Origin: Pseudomonas putida
GTDB lineage: Bacteria > Pseudomonadota > Gammaproteobacteria > Pseudomonadales > Pseudomonadaceae
Assembly: GCF_002906855.1 (NCBI RefSeq)
Contig: NZ_MINI01000048.1
Location: 496,001-560,000, forward strand
DNA length: 64,000 bases
Direction of reading: 5' to 3'
Under the pieces are notes generated by a model. It was not told where the DNA came from. It was given only the letters and a program-made list of their open reading frames with translations, and searched no databases. A program made the translations under genes and the position numbers. Positions 16,308 to 24,012 of the stretch are shown one piece after another. Position 1 is the stretch's first letter. The number at the start of each line of letters is the position of its first letter.

Positions 16308-17342
16308 ATGAGCGAGCCGATTCGCCTGACCCAGTACAGCCACGGTGCCGGCTGTGGCTGCAAGATCTCCCCCAAGGTGCTGGATGTGATCCTCGCCGAA
16401 AGCGGCGCCCAGGCCCTGGACCCGAAGTTGTGGGTCGGCAATGCCTCGCGTGACGACGCCGCCGTGTATGCCCTGGATGACCAGCGCGGGGTGGTATCGA
16501 CCACCGACTTCTTCATGCCGATCGTCGATGACCCGTACGACTTCGGGCGCATCGCCGCCACCAACGCGATCAGCGACATCTACGCCATGGGCGGCGACCC
16601 GCTGATGGCCATCGCCATCCTCGGCTGGCCGGTCAACGTACTGCCACCGGAAGTTGCCCGCGAAGTGATCCGCGGCGGCCGCGCCGTGTGCGCCGAAGCC
16701 GGCATCCCGCTGGCCGGCGGCCACTCCATCGACGCGCCGGAGCCGATCTTCGGCCTGGCGGTCACCGGCGTGGTCAGCAAGCGCCACCTCAAGCGCAACG
16801 ACACCGCCACCGCCGGCTGCCGCCTGTACCTGACCAAACCACTGGGCATCGGCATCCTCACCACCGCCGAGAAGAAGGCCAAGCTGCGCGAGCAGGACCA
16901 GGGCCTGGCGCGCGACTGGATGTGCACGCTGAACACCCCGGGCAGCCGCTTCGGCAAGCTCGATGGAGTCAAGGCGATGACCGACGTCACCGGCTTCGGC
17001 CTGCTCGGCCACCTGGTGGAGCTGGCAGAAGGCAGCGGCCTGACGGCAGAGTTGGATTACGCCGCCGTCCCACGCCTGCCGAGCGTCGACCATTACCTGG
17101 CCGAAGGCTGCATTCCTGGCGGCACACTGCGCAACTACGACAGTTACGGGCACAAACTCGGCGCGCTGACCGACGAGCAGAAGCACCTGCTGTGCGACCC
17201 GCAGACCAGCGGTGGCCTGCTGGTCGCCGTTACCCCTGAAGGCGAAGCCGAGTTCCTGGCAGTGGCAGGCGAACTGGGGTTGAACCTGTCGCCAATCGGC
17301 CTGCTGGTCGAGCGACAGAGCCATGCGGTCGAGGTGAACTGA
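16308..17342 (+). CDS. selD: Selenophosphate synthase
   Basis: Makes selenophosphate from selenide and ATP, the selenium donor for SelU. The 344-residue protein begins MSEPIRLTQYSHGAGCGCK, with the catalytic C16 (cysteine, not selenocysteine) and K19. The AIRS-type ATP-binding domain includes DDAAVY, TTDFFMPIVDDPYDFGRIAATNAISDIYAMGG and GGHSIDAPEP. The ATG at 16308 is preceded by CTGAGG. The stop overlaps the selU ATG by one base, so the two are coupled. Confidence 0.97.
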   Translation: MSEPIRLTQYSHGAGCGCKISPKVLDVILAESGAQALDPKLWVGNASRDDAAVYALDDQRGVVSTTDFFMPIVDDPYDFGRIAATNAISDIYAMGGDPLMAIAILGWPVNVLPPEVAREVIRGGRAVCAEAGIPLAGGHSIDAPEPIFGLAVTGVVSKRHLKRNDTATAGCRLYLTKPLGIGILTTAEKKAKLREQDQGLARDWMCTLNTPGSRFGKLDGVKAMTDVTGFGLLGHLVELAEGSGLTAELDYAAVPRLPSVDHYLAEGCIPGGTLRNYDSYGHKLGALTDEQKHLLCDPQTSGGLLVAVTPEGEAEFLAVAGELGLNLSPIGLLVERQSHAVEVN

Positions 17343-18442
17343 TGCGCCCCGACTGCACCGACTTCCGCCAATTGTTCCTCGACGACGCGCCGATGATGGA
17401 CATGCGCGCGCCGATCGAATTCGTCAAAGGTGCCTTCCCCGGCACCGTCAACCTGCCGCTGATGAACGACCAGGAGCGGCAGAAGGTCGGGACCTGCTAT
17501 AAGCAGCAGGGCCAGGCCGCTGCCATCACCCTCGGCCACCAGCTGGTCAGCGGCGCGACCAAGCGCGAGCGCCTGCATGCCTGGGCCAGCTTCGCCAAGG
17601 CCCACCCTGATGGCTACCTGTACTGCGCCCGTGGCGGCCTGCGCTCGCTGATCGTGCAGCAGTGGCTGCGCGACGAGGCCGGCATCGACTACCCGCGCAT
17701 CAAGGGCGGCTACAAGGCCATGCGTACCTTCCTGCTGGAAACCACCCAGCGGGCCGTGGAGCAGTGCGACTTCGTGCTGGTTGGCGGCCTCACCGGCACC
17801 GGCAAGACCGACGTGCTGCACCAGCTGAACAACGTGCTCGACCTTGAAGGCCATGCCAATCACCGTGGCTCCAGCTTCGGCAAACGCGCCACCGGCCAAC
17901 CGGCGCAGATCGACTTCGAGAACAAGCTGGCCGTCGACGTGCTGAAGAAGCGCGCCCGTGGCATCGAACAGTTCGTGCTGGAAGATGAGGGCCGCATTGT
18001 CGGCAGCTGCTCGGTGCCGTTGGAGCTGTACCAAGGCATGCAGCACTACCCGGTGGTGTGGCTGGAGGACAGTTTCGAGAATCGCGTGGAGCGCATCCTG
18101 CGCGATTACGTGATCAACCTGTGCGCCGAGTTCGTTGATGTGCATGGCGAAGAAGACGGTCGCCGGCTGTTTGCCGAACGCATGTCGCAAAGCATGAGCA
18201 ACATCCACAAGCGTCTTGGCGGAGAGCGCTTCCAGCGCTTGTCTGCGATCTTGAATGAGGCGCTGGACGAGCAACTGCGCAGTGGCGAGGTGGACCTGCA
18301 TCGGGGTTGGATCGAAGGGTTGCTCAAGGAATACTACGACCCGATGTACGCCTACCAGCGTGAAGCCAAGGCCGAGCGGATCGAGTTTGCCGGGGATGGC
18401 GTGGAAGTGCGCGAATACCTCAAGGCCCGCGCCCAACGTTGA
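17342..18442 (+). CDS. selU: tRNA 2-selenouridine synthase (MnmH)
   Basis: Converts 2-thiouridine to 2-selenouridine at the wobble position of tRNAs for Lys, Glu and Gln, via a geranylated intermediate. The 366-residue protein has an N-terminal rhodanese domain with the active cysteine C95 in YCARGGLRS and a P-loop GLTGTGKT (residues 149-156) in the C-terminal half. With selD it forms a minimal selenium trait. A short REP-like sequence (18443-18475, TCCTGTGGGAGCTAG) follows the stop. Also known as ybbB or mnmH. Confidence 0.96.
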   Translation: MRPDCTDFRQLFLDDAPMMDMRAPIEFVKGAFPGTVNLPLMNDQERQKVGTCYKQQGQAAAITLGHQLVSGATKRERLHAWASFAKAHPDGYLYCARGGLRSLIVQQWLRDEAGIDYPRIKGGYKAMRTFLLETTQRAVEQCDFVLVGGLTGTGKTDVLHQLNNVLDLEGHANHRGSSFGKRATGQPAQIDFENKLAVDVLKKRARGIEQFVLEDEGRIVGSCSVPLELYQGMQHYPVVWLEDSFENRVERILRDYVINLCAEFVDVHGEEDGRRLFAERMSQSMSNIHKRLGGERFQRLSAILNEALDEQLRSGEVDLHRGWIEGLLKEYYDPMYAYQREAKAERIEFAGDGVEVREYLKARAQR

Positions 18443-18483
18443 TCGAGGCGCGCTCCTCCTGTGGGAGCTAGCCTCAGGCAAAG

Positions 18484-18864
18484 TCACCGTCCGGGGCTGA
18501 GCACCCGCTCCAGCTCCGCCGCCCGCTCGCGGGTCATGTCCAGCATGCACATGCCACCTTCCAGCTGCGCCATGGTCCCGCCACTGGCCTGTACATGGAA
18601 CTTGCAGTTGGCATCGCGGTAGGCGATCCACTGCCGCTGCACATCGCGCAGGCTCTTCTGCGGCCCCGACTCAAGCTTGCTCGTCAGTTGCTTGTAAACC
18701 CGATTCAGGCGCTGGTCCTGATGTTGCGTCTCTGCCTGGATGCAACTGCTCATGGCCAGCGTGCTGGGGGCTTTGTCCATGCACTGGTTGTAGGCCGGCG
18801 AGTTGTCATCGGCCAGCGCCATCGGCGCAACAAAGGCCAACAGCATCAGGTATCGCTTGTTCAT
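18484..18864 (-). CDS. LprI/DUF1311-family secreted protein
   Basis: A 126-residue predicted periplasmic protein with a signal peptide (MNKRYLMLLAFVAPMALA). The mature part shows the LprI N-terminal domain (formerly DUF1311) pattern: CMDKAPSTLAMSSC, then RLNRVYKQL, and a later WIAYRDANCKF. Members of this family include lysozyme inhibitors. The ATG at 18864 has AAGG eight bases upstream; an ATG at 18879 overlapping the preceding stop is the alternative. Last of a run of three same-strand genes. Confidence 0.8.
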   Translation of the reverse strand: MNKRYLMLLAFVAPMALADDNSPAYNQCMDKAPSTLAMSSCIQAETQHQDQRLNRVYKQLTSKLESGPQKSLRDVQRQWIAYRDANCKFHVQASGGTMAQLEGGMCMLDMTRERAAELERVLSPGR

Positions 18865-18875
18865 CGCAAAGCCCT

Positions 18876-19433
18876 TCATAGCGTTTGAACCGGCGGCGGC
18901 GGCATCAACACCTTGCCTGGCTCGAATTGCAGCGCTGGCATCTGGGTCGCCGCGTAGGCGGTCACAGCCAGCGCTGCGATCAGGGTGACATCCAGCCAGC
19001 TCCAGCCCGGCACATCGTCACTGCTGCGCGCGGCCCAACACTGCCAGGCCTGGCCCAGACAAAACACAGCGATCGCTGCCAGCCACAGGTAGAAGCCCGC
19101 GCCGAAGCCGGTACGGTTGGTGAATTCATAGCTGCTGTTGTCCGGCAGGCGCTCTATACCAAAGCTGCTGGCAGCGAGGTACAAGGCCCCCATCCCAAGC
19201 AGCAACGCAAGCCGACGGAAGCGTCGATGGCAAAGGATGGCGACCGCCAGCAGCGGGTTGGCGAACCACTGGAACATCCCGAAGGGGATGCCCCAGGGGC
19301 CGTACAGGAACATCTGCAGTGCGGACATGTGCCGGCCGGCATTCATCAGGGCGCCGTCGAAGGCCAGGCTGAGCAGGTAGAGGCCAAGGCTCAGCGTCAG
19401 GTAGAAGGCCGGTAAGCGGGCGCCCAAGGTCAT
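18876..19433 (-). CDS. Hypothetical multi-pass membrane protein
   Basis: A 185-residue protein, family not recognised. Hydrophobic segments lie at about residues 10-26, 45-65, 72-88, 112-130 and 145-160, suggesting four to five TM helices, with an Asn-rich loop (LPDNSSYEFTNRTGFGAGF) between the third and fourth. The C-terminal tail is proline-rich (MPPPPVQTL). The ATG at 19433 overlaps the GNAT stop as ATGA, so it is probably translationally coupled. Confidence 0.65.
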   Translation of the reverse strand: MTLGARLPAFYLTLSLGLYLLSLAFDGALMNAGRHMSALQMFLYGPWGIPFGMFQWFANPLLAVAILCHRRFRRLALLLGMGALYLAASSFGIERLPDNSSYEFTNRTGFGAGFYLWLAAIAVFCLGQAWQCWAARSSDDVPGWSWLDVTLIAALAVTAYAATQMPALQFEPGKVLMPPPPVQTL

Positions 19434-20011
19434 GCGACTGGCGGCTCCAGCAGCAGGCCGTAGATGCCCGAGTCGGTCAGCTCGCCCGCCACGCACCAGC
19501 GCGCCCGCAGCGTGCCTTCTAGCACAAAGCCTTGGCGTTCGAGGGTGCGGGCCGAGCCCTGGTTGCGTGGGTCGATCTCGCCTTCGAGGCGGCGCATGTG
19601 CAGGGTGTGGGCGATGTAGTCGATGAAGCAGGTCAGCGCTTCGTCCATGTAGCCCCTGCCCTGCACGGCGCTGGCCAGGCAGTAGCCGATCTCGCCGCGG
19701 CGCGAGACATCATCGATGTTGAACAATTGGACCATGCCGATCAGTTCGCCATTGTCGCGGCGATACATGCCCAGCTTGAGCTGGTCGCCATTGGTATAGG
19801 CTTCGCGGTCGGCGGCCAGGGCGCTTTCGGCTTCGGCCAGGTCTTGCCAAGGTGCATGGTGCCAGTAACGCATGACCTCGGGGTCGGCCATGATCGTCAG
19901 CCATTGCTCAGCGTCGGCATGGCGCATCGGGCGCAGCTGCAGGCGCGGGCTGTCGAGGCAGAGGTCAGTCGGGAAACTGCGGGGTGGGGTCACGCCGGAT
20001 CTCCTGTCCAT
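19430..20011 (-). CDS. GNAT-family N-acetyltransferase (RimJ/RimL type)
   Basis: A 193-residue acetyl-CoA-dependent acetyltransferase. SPRLQLRPMRHADAEQWLTIM opens the domain, and the acetyl-CoA pyrophosphate-binding loop is ASAVQGRGYMDEAL (motif A, Q/RxxGxG/A), followed by RRLEGEIDPRNQGSARTLERQGFVLEG, the RimJ/RimL pattern. Substrate unknown. First gene of a coupled trio with the membrane protein and LprI-like protein. Confidence 0.85.
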   Translation of the reverse strand: MDRRSGVTPPRSFPTDLCLDSPRLQLRPMRHADAEQWLTIMADPEVMRYWHHAPWQDLAEAESALAADREAYTNGDQLKLGMYRRDNGELIGMVQLFNIDDVSRRGEIGYCLASAVQGRGYMDEALTCFIDYIAHTLHMRRLEGEIDPRNQGSARTLERQGFVLEGTLRARWCVAGELTDSGIYGLLLEPPVA

Positions 20012-20173
20012 TGCTGGGGAGATGACAGTTTAACGTTATGTGGGGCTGCGGGTGTATGTCTTGGGGTTTGCGGTGGGGCGGATATCGAGCGCCGCGCGGG
20101 CGGCGCCCAATCTCAACAGCGCTGCAACTCTATCGGCGAACACCCTTCAGGCGCCGCTGGCAGCGAAAATGGC

Positions 20174-20557
20174 TCAGGCCACCTCAGCCCCATCATCCGG
20201 CCAATGCGGCTCGTTGGCACCGGGCGGGGTCAGTGGCGGCAGCCCATAGGCCGCCCGCGCATCGTCACAGCTGGGGTTATGCACCCCACCTTCCCACGAC
20301 GCCTCGAACTCACGGCATGGGCTGGAACGGTTGGCGTAGATGGTGCACGCCACCTCGGTACCGATCTCGCCCTGCAGGCTCACGCAGCGGCAAGGCTTGG
20401 CGTCGGTGCCGATCATGGCAACACGGGTGGGGTTGATCTGTACCACCAGGTCATCCGGCACAAGGCCACCGGCGGACTGGCATTCGCCCCAGAAGAAGGA
20501 CACACGGAAGTACCCGCAGCAGGCGCCGCAGTCAAGGCAAGGATTGTTTTCGGACAT
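20174..20557 (-). CDS. YkgJ-family cysteine-cluster protein
   Basis: A 127-residue protein with N-terminal CLDCGACCGYFRV and further cysteines in GECQSAGG, KPCRCVSL, VACTIYANRSSPCREFE and NPSC, the pattern of the putative zinc- or Fe-S-binding CxxCxxCC family. A second member of the same family is encoded at 49,980. Function unknown. It is not closely linked to either flanking gene. Confidence 0.8.
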   Translation of the reverse strand: MSENNPCLDCGACCGYFRVSFFWGECQSAGGLVPDDLVVQINPTRVAMIGTDAKPCRCVSLQGEIGTEVACTIYANRSSPCREFEASWEGGVHNPSCDDARAAYGLPPLTPPGANEPHWPDDGAEVA

Positions 20558-20673
20558 GATGGCACGGAGGGAAGGTTGTTGTTATCGGGCTGGCCCGCGC
20601 GCCATTTGTAATCGAAGCCAGGTCGGCTGAGAAGAGGGGCAATGCAAAAATAGTTTGCCGTTGATCCGGCAGG

Positions 20674-20699
20674 CCCGAGCCCGCCGAAGCGGGCCCGGG
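20674..20699. terminator. Probable alaC terminator hairpin
   Basis: 11-bp GC-rich stem with a single mismatch (CCCGAGCCCGC / GCGGGCCCGGG) and a CGAA loop, starting 8 bp past the alaC stop. No T tract is evident. Confidence 0.55.
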
Positions 20700-20706
20700 T
20701 GAAGCG

Positions 20707-21915
20707 TTATTTCTGGGTCAGGCCATCGGCCCGGAACATCTGGCGGATACCGCGGATCGCCTGCCGAATACGGTCCTGGTTCTCGATCAGGGCGAAGCGC
20801 ACATGGTCGTCGCCGTAGTCACCGAAACCGATGCCCGGCGACACGCAGACTTTGGCTTCGGCCAGCAGTTTCTTGGAAAACTCCAGTGAACCGAGGTGCG
20901 CGTACTGCTCGGGAATCTTCGCCCACACGTACATCGACGCCTTGGGGTTCTCGACCATCCAGCCCAGCTCGTGCAGGCCCTTGACCAGCAGGTTGCGACG
21001 CTGGCGGTACTGCTCGGCGATATCCCGCACGCATTGCTGGTCGCCTTCCAGCGCGGCGATGGCAGCCACCTGCAGCGGAGTGAATGTGCCGTAGTCGTGG
21101 TAGCTCTTGATCCGCGCCAGGGCGCTGACCAGCTCGGGGTTGCCGACCATGAAGCCGATCCGCCAACCGGCCATGTTGTAGCTCTTGGACAGGGTGAAGA
21201 ACTCTACCGCGATGTCCTTGGCGCCCGGTACCTGCATGATCGAGGGCGCCTTCCAGCCGTCGTAGACGATGTCGGCGTAGGCCAGGTCGTGCACCACCAG
21301 CACGTCATACTGCTTGGCCAGGGCCACCACGCGCTCGAAGAAGTCCAGCTCAACGCACTGGGCAGTCGGATTGGACGGGAAGCCGAGGATCATCATCTTC
21401 GGCTTGGGGATCGATTCGCGGATCGCCCGCTCCAGCTCGTTGAAGAAGTCCACCCCCGGCACCAGCGGCACCGAGCGCACCTGGGCACCCGCGATCACGG
21501 CACCGTAGATGTGGATCGGGTAGCTCGGGTTGGGCACCAGCACGGTGTCGCCGTGATCCAGGGTGCCGAGCATCAGGTGCGCCAGGCCCTCTTTCGAGCC
21601 GATGGTGACAATGGCTTCGCTTTCCGGGTCGATATCGACCTCGTATCGCTCCTTGTACCAGTTGGAGATGGCCCGGCGCAGGCGTGGAATGCCGCGGGAC
21701 GTGGAATAACCATGGGTGTCATCACGTTGGGCGACCTGCACCAGCTTCTCGACGATGTGCGGCGGGGTCGCGCCATCGGGGTTGCCCATGCTCAGGTCGA
21801 TGATGTCCTCGCCACGGCGGCGGGCAGCCATCTTGAGTTCGGCAGTGATGTTGAAGACGTAAGGGGGGAGACGATCGATGCGCGCGAAGCGGCGCGGCGA
21901 ACCTGGATTGGCCAT
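20707..21915 (-). CDS. alaC: Alanine transaminase AlaC
   Basis: Class I/II PLP aminotransferase that makes alanine from pyruvate and glutamate. The 402-residue protein has the expected motifs: DLSMGNPDGATPP near residue 40, GFPSNPTAQCVEL (Asn182), HDLAYADIVYDG, and the PLP lysine K244 in SKSYNMAGWR. It is flanked by a terminator hairpin and, upstream, by a 240-bp gap with an A/T-rich stretch (22010-22110) that holds the cyoE terminator. Confidence 0.93.
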   Translation of the reverse strand: MANPGSPRRFARIDRLPPYVFNITAELKMAARRRGEDIIDLSMGNPDGATPPHIVEKLVQVAQRDDTHGYSTSRGIPRLRRAISNWYKERYEVDIDPESEAIVTIGSKEGLAHLMLGTLDHGDTVLVPNPSYPIHIYGAVIAGAQVRSVPLVPGVDFFNELERAIRESIPKPKMMILGFPSNPTAQCVELDFFERVVALAKQYDVLVVHDLAYADIVYDGWKAPSIMQVPGAKDIAVEFFTLSKSYNMAGWRIGFMVGNPELVSALARIKSYHDYGTFTPLQVAAIAALEGDQQCVRDIAEQYRQRRNLLVKGLHELGWMVENPKASMYVWAKIPEQYAHLGSLEFSKKLLAEAKVCVSPGIGFGDYGDDHVRFALIENQDRIRQAIRGIRQMFRADGLTQK

Positions 21916-22109
21916 GGTTTCCTCTGCAGACGTAAGCGCCCGGAACCGTCCGAGCGACGCTGGCCGCTGCGGCGGCCTGAATCAGAAGATAGTGCCGAAA
22001 CAGGATATCTGTAAAGGATAATTTCCTGTTTCCTTAGAATTTTTCAGATGTATTTTTTGAAAATAAAGAATTTATGTTTTCACGCCAAAACAGGAAAAAC
22101 AGGCATGAA

Positions 22110-22135
22110 AAAACCCGGCACAGTGGCCGGGTTTT
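22110..22135. terminator. Terminator of the cyoABCDE operon
   Basis: Stem AAAACCCGGC / GCCGGGTTTT with a 6-nt loop, flanked by an A-run on the far side, 20 bp beyond the cyoE stop. It reads as rho-independent in the leftward direction. Confidence 0.9.
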
Positions 22136-22154
22136 AGTGAAGCACTTGCCTCGA

Positions 22155-23042
22155 TCAGCGCGCGTAGGTCATCAGCACGTCTGCAGCGGTCTGGCTGTCC
22201 ACACCCATCATCACGCTCAGGGCAGTGACGGTGAGGATGGAGAAGCCGAACACCTTGCGAGCCCACTTGCTGTCATCCTCGGCCTTGTAGCCACCCCAGG
22301 CCATGTACAGCCAGTAGAGGCCCATGGCTGCCGCCACGGCCAGGTAGCCGAGGCCGGCGTAACCGCCGAGGGTGAGCATCAAGGTGGCGAGCAGGAACGC
22401 CAGCACGTACAGCACGATCTGCTTCTTCGCCGCGAGGATGCCGCGCGCCACCGGCAGGACCGGAATGTTGGCAGCGCTGTAATCCTTGAAGCGGAAGATC
22501 GCGATGGCAAAACTGTGCGGCATCTGCCACAGGCTGAACATCACCAGCAGGGTGACAGCAGCCAGGTCGAAGCTGTTGCTCACGGCGCAGTAGCCGATCA
22601 CCGGAGGCATGGCACCGGACAGGCTGCCGACCAAGGTGCCGTGCACCGATTTGCGCTTCAGCCAGAGGCTGTAGAAACCGACGTAGACGATGAAGCCGAT
22701 CAGCGCACAGAACGCCGACAGCGGGTTGGCCTGCACATACAGCAGGCTGAAGCCCGCCACCCCAAGCAGGGTGGCGTAGACCAGCGCGAGGGTCAGCGAC
22801 ATGCCGCCCTGGACCATGACGCGGTTCTTGGTGCGCTCCATCTTGTGGTCGATGTCACGGTCGATGCAGTTGTTGAACACGCATCCGGACGCCACCACCA
22901 GCGAAGTACCGATCACCACCGCCAGGAACAGGGCGAAGTCCACATGGCCCTTCGAGGCAAGGAAGAAACCGCCTGCCACGGAAAGCACGTTACCGAAAAT
23001 GATCCCCGGTTTGGTGATTTGGATAAAGTGCTTTACGGACAT
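22155..23042 (-). CDS. cyoE: Protoheme IX farnesyltransferase (heme O synthase)
   Basis: Adds a farnesyl group to heme B to make the heme O used by the bo3 oxidase encoded upstream. The 295-residue UbiA-family membrane protein has the prenyl-diphosphate-binding NNCIDRDIDHKMERTKNR motif and the second cytoplasmic motif FRFKDYSAANIPVLPVARG. Last gene of the operon, 11 bp after cyoD. Confidence 0.96.
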   Translation of the reverse strand: MSVKHFIQITKPGIIFGNVLSVAGGFFLASKGHVDFALFLAVVIGTSLVVASGCVFNNCIDRDIDHKMERTKNRVMVQGGMSLTLALVYATLLGVAGFSLLYVQANPLSAFCALIGFIVYVGFYSLWLKRKSVHGTLVGSLSGAMPPVIGYCAVSNSFDLAAVTLLVMFSLWQMPHSFAIAIFRFKDYSAANIPVLPVARGILAAKKQIVLYVLAFLLATLMLTLGGYAGLGYLAVAAAMGLYWLYMAWGGYKAEDDSKWARKVFGFSILTVTALSVMMGVDSQTAADVLMTYAR

Positions 23043-23053
23043 GCAGTCTTACC

Positions 23054-23386
23054 TCACTTGGCCATCATTTCGAAGTGGATGCTGAACATGATCCACAGCG
23101 ACAGGCCGACCAGCAGAGCGATTACCATCGCGGTGAACAGGAACGTCGACACATTGGAACGCTGCTCTTTCGAGCGGTCCATGTGCAGGAAGTACACGAG
23201 GTGTACCACTACCTGAATCACAGCCATGGCCACGATGATCAGAACGGTCAGGTTCTTCGGCAGGCTTGGCGACATGGCCAGGCCGAACGGGATCGCGGTC
23301 AGGATGATCGACAGGATGAAGCCGATCATGTACGACTTGACGCTGCCGTGGTTACCTTCGTGATGAGTGTCGTGTGCGTTAGCCAT
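23054..23386 (-). CDS. cyoD: Cytochrome o ubiquinol oxidase subunit IV
   Basis: A 110-residue three-span subunit (segments near residues 18-38, 45-67 and 80-102). HLVYFLHMDRSKEQR between the second and third helices is conserved in CyoD. It assists assembly of the bo3 oxidase. The start codon shares one base with the cyoC stop. Confidence 0.95.
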   Translation of the reverse strand: MANAHDTHHEGNHGSVKSYMIGFILSIILTAIPFGLAMSPSLPKNLTVLIIVAMAVIQVVVHLVYFLHMDRSKEQRSNVSTFLFTAMVIALLVGLSLWIMFSIHFEMMAK

Positions 23387-24009
23387 TACAGAACTCCCAG
23401 CAGGTAGACGACGGTGAATACGCAGATCCAGACCACGTCCAGGAAGTGCCAGAACAGGCTCAGGCAGCTCATGCGGGTCTTGGCGGTCGGCGTGATGCCG
23501 TGCTTGTTGATCTGGTACATCATGATTGCCATCCAGATCAGGCCGGCGGTCACGTGCAGACCGTGGGTACCTACCAGGGCGAAGAAGCCCGACAGGAAGC
23601 CACTGCGGGTTGGGCCGAAGCCCTCGCCGATCAGGTGATGGAATTCATAGATTTCCATCGCGATGAAGCCTGCACCGAACAGGAAGGTCACAGCCAACCA
23701 GCCCAGTACGCCCGCTTTCTTGCCGTCGAACATCTTCAGCATGGCGAAGCCGAAGGTGATCGAGGACAGCAGCAGGAACAGCGTTTCAACAGCTACGAAG
23801 TCGAGCTGGAAGATGTCGTGACCCGACGGGCCGCCGGCAAAACTGCCGGACAGCACCGCGTAGGTGGCGAAGAGCGACGCAAACAGGATGCAGTCGGTCA
23901 TCAGGTACAGCCAGAAACCGAGGACGGTCATCTGGCCCGAGTCGTGGTGGTGGTCATCGTGAGCATGGTCATGACCATGCGCGCCACCGTGGATTACTTG
24001 ACTGGACAT
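23386..24009 (-). CDS. cyoC: Cytochrome o ubiquinol oxidase subunit III
   Basis: A 207-residue five-helix subunit III of the heme-copper oxidase. The N-terminus is unusually His/Asp-rich (HGHDHAHDDHHHDSG) before TM1; the signature LVGTHGLHVTAGLIWMAIMMYQI and C-terminal SLFWHFLDVVWICVFTVVYL are family-typical. The His-rich tail could bind metal, but this is inference. It lies 3 bp after cyoB. Confidence 0.96.
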   Translation of the reverse strand: MSSQVIHGGAHGHDHAHDDHHHDSGQMTVLGFWLYLMTDCILFASLFATYAVLSGSFAGGPSGHDIFQLDFVAVETLFLLLSSITFGFAMLKMFDGKKAGVLGWLAVTFLFGAGFIAMEIYEFHHLIGEGFGPTRSGFLSGFFALVGTHGLHVTAGLIWMAIMMYQINKHGITPTAKTRMSCLSLFWHFLDVVWICVFTVVYLLGVL

Positions 24010-24012
24010 TGA

